Positions 5,938 to 7,162 of a stretch of DNA of 7,162 nucleotides are shown one piece after another. The notes beneath the pieces are model-generated. The model was not told the DNA's origin. It worked only from the letters and a program-made list of their open reading frames with translations, and did no database searches. Made by a program: the position numbers and the translations under genes. Where the stretch lies: assembly GCA_013297575.1 (NCBI GenBank), contig JAAFHO010000293.1, forward strand, positions 1 to 7,162. Reading direction: 5' to 3'. The stretch is from Chitinophagales bacterium (GTDB lineage: Bacteria; Bacteroidota; Bacteroidia; Chitinophagales; Saprospiraceae). Within the stretch, counting starts at the first letter, position 1. Every line of letters starts with the position of its first letter.

Positions 5938-7162
5938 TACGGCTTTTTATTTTTACAATATACGAGCCAACCGGTAAATTAGATGTAGAAATGGCTTGTC
6001 CGGGGCTGAATAACTGTTCTAGCACTAACGCGCCAGTACTCGACCAAACCTGTACTTTGGTATCTTTTGATAGATCAAATTGATCGCTTATCACCATAAA
6101 TACATCTTCGGTTGGATTGGGTTGAAGTCTAAAACCAACATTTTGTGGTTCTGTGGTACTTACTGGATTTTCGGCAATACGCGCTTCAAATTCTGCGCGG
6201 TACAAACGTGCAATATCGCTATCGTGAATAACAAGTGAGTTCTCGTCGTTATAGGTTTCGGCACTAAAAGTCCAATTATGCGATCCTGTCCAAACTGTTG
6301 GATTAGAATTGGGTTGCATCGCGTCAATAACGGCGTATTTATGGTGCATTTGATTCGGTAAATAGTGCTCTGCTACAGAAATACCTTTGGATTGCAGGTA
6401 GGCATATTCGGAACCTGAATCGTTGATGTTTTCGATTAAACCGCGAACCGCCACATTGGAATTTGTAAATTTGCTGACCAATACATTTGCAGGTTCATTT
6501 TTGGTAAAGGTGAGCAAACAAAAATCTACACTTGAATTGGCTGTATTGAGTGTGTTTACAATTTGATCGGTCACTTGATCGCTCGGTGAAAACCAAGATT
6601 CTACAGGAATACCACCAATCACAAATTGGTGCGGTGTATTATTGGTTTTATCATTGCTAAATTTCTGATTAGCCGCATTGGGTGTTTCTACTGTACTTCC
6701 CCACATTTCATTGAATTCCATTCGATATGCTTTGGCTAGGGCTTGATCTTGGATCATTAGCATATTGTTATAATCGTAGGTGATGTTGGAGGTCGTCCAA
6801 TTCATTGAACCGGCCATTACCCAAGCATCATTGACCAAATCTGCATCAACGATCATAAATTTGTTATGCATTAAATAATCTGTATTGCCATACACTACTG
6901 GAAATGCTGGGGCGGGAGTTAAAGCACTATTTTGAGTGGCAGTTGCTGCGATATAACGCACTTGAACACCCCTTGTTTTTGCGTTTTTTAGGGCATTGGT
7001 AATATCGGTGCGGTTGTTATTATATACGGCAACGTCGATGGTTTGCTGTGCATTATTAATCCGATTAAGGATTTCGCTGAGACATTCAATATCTGAAGTA
7101 CCAGAAGCGGGTTTGTTTCCAATAAATTGATTATCAATAGAGTGGTTGAAAAATATTTTTAT
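5897..7162 (-). CDS. Secreted phospholipase-D-like protein with T9SS type A sorting domain (5' end outside window)
   Basis: The frame is open from the right edge to TAA at 5897, giving 421 visible residues. A GTG at 6961 is not the start, because the family sequence continues upstream (FFNHSID..., then QQTIDVAVYNNN at 39-50). Two HKD motifs are complete: H99-N-K-x4-D106, followed by GSMNWT, and H273-H-K-x4-D280, followed by GSHNWT. One chain with two HxKx4D...GSxNW motifs is the active-site layout of the phospholipase D superfamily, which includes phospholipases, nucleases and transferases. The GSxNW spacing recalls the Nuc/PLD6-type branch, so the substrate could be nucleic acid or lipid. 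Residues about 342-421 (from VGFRLQPNPTEDVF, through VGSYIVKIKS) are a T9SS type A sorting domain, implying export across the outer membrane; the signal peptide should lie beyond the edge. The last 12 codons overlap trmN6. Confidence 0.9.
   Translation of the reverse strand: MKIFFNHSIDNQFIGNKPASGTSDIECLSEILNRINNAQQTIDVAVYNNNRTDITNALKNAKTRGVQVRYIAATATQNSALTPAPAFPVVYGNTDYLMHNKFMIVDADLVNDAWVMAGSMNWTTSNITYDYNNMLMIQDQALAKAYRMEFNEMWGSTVETPNAANQKFSNDKTNNTPHQFVIGGIPVESWFSPSDQVTDQIVNTLNTANSSVDFCLLTFTKNEPANVLVSKFTNSNVAVRGLIENINDSGSEYAYLQSKGISVAEHYLPNQMHHKYAVIDAMQPNSNPTVWTGSHNWTFSAETYNDENSLVIHDSDIARLYRAEFEARIAENPVSTTEPQNVGFRLQPNPTEDVFMVISDQFDLSKDTKVQVWSSTGALVLEQLFSPGQAISTSNLPVGSYIVKIKSRNGFAALPLQKISR

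Noticed and set aside
6959..6961. GTG at 6961 as the start of the phospholipase-D-like gene
   Set aside because: The same frame stays open for another 67 codons to the window edge and encodes expected PLD-domain sequence, so the true start is outside the window.

Overview
All seven genes lie on the minus strand, so they are read from the right edge of the window to the left. The window looks like a member of the Bacteroidota, with moderate-to-low GC. The evidence is a secreted protein with a type IX secretion (T9SS) type A C-terminal sorting domain, a large SprB/Ig-like repeat surface protein, a DUF2480 protein (a family I know only from this phylum), and a promoter matching the Bacteroidota pattern TTTG-N19-TAnnTTTG. 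Ribosome-binding sites are weak or absent, as usual in this phylum. The repeat protein and the T9SS cargo would suit the Saprospiria/Chitinophagia/Sphingobacteriia side, but I cannot place it more precisely.

Right part (7162 to 4596): a 5'-truncated secreted phospholipase-D-like protein with two HKD motifs and a T9SS tail overlaps by 41 nt the start of trmN6 (tRNA1Val m6A37 methyltransferase). This is followed after 4 nt by a TIGR04282/DUF2064 nucleotidyl/glycosyltransferase-like protein. The overlap and tight spacing suggest one transcription unit.

Middle part (4595 to 2423): a Bacteroidota-type promoter fills the 36-nt gap in front of a phytanoyl-CoA dioxygenase-like Fe(II)/2-oxoglutarate oxygenase. 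Then come scpB (chromosome condensation/segregation, SMC partner) after 16 nt and a DUF2480 protein after 3 nt. The promoter's -7 element ends only 4 nt before the oxygenase ATG, so this transcript is predicted to have almost no leader.

Left part (2348 to 1): the first 782 residues of a very large exported protein that runs off the window. It has a signal peptide, a choice-of-anchor-V/Reeler-like domain carrying a CxxCH motif, a SprB repeat, six Cys-paired Ig-like repeats, then a second SprB repeat cut by the window edge.

The genes do not form one obvious pathway: a housekeeping block (tRNA modification, chromosome segregation) sits between two genes for exported proteins. I found no RNA gene, mobile element or CRISPR array. 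The most unusual points are the near-leaderless oxygenase promoter, the T9SS tail overprinted on trmN6, and the CxxCH motif at the head of a repeat adhesin. I see no clear evidence of a wholly new multi-gene system.
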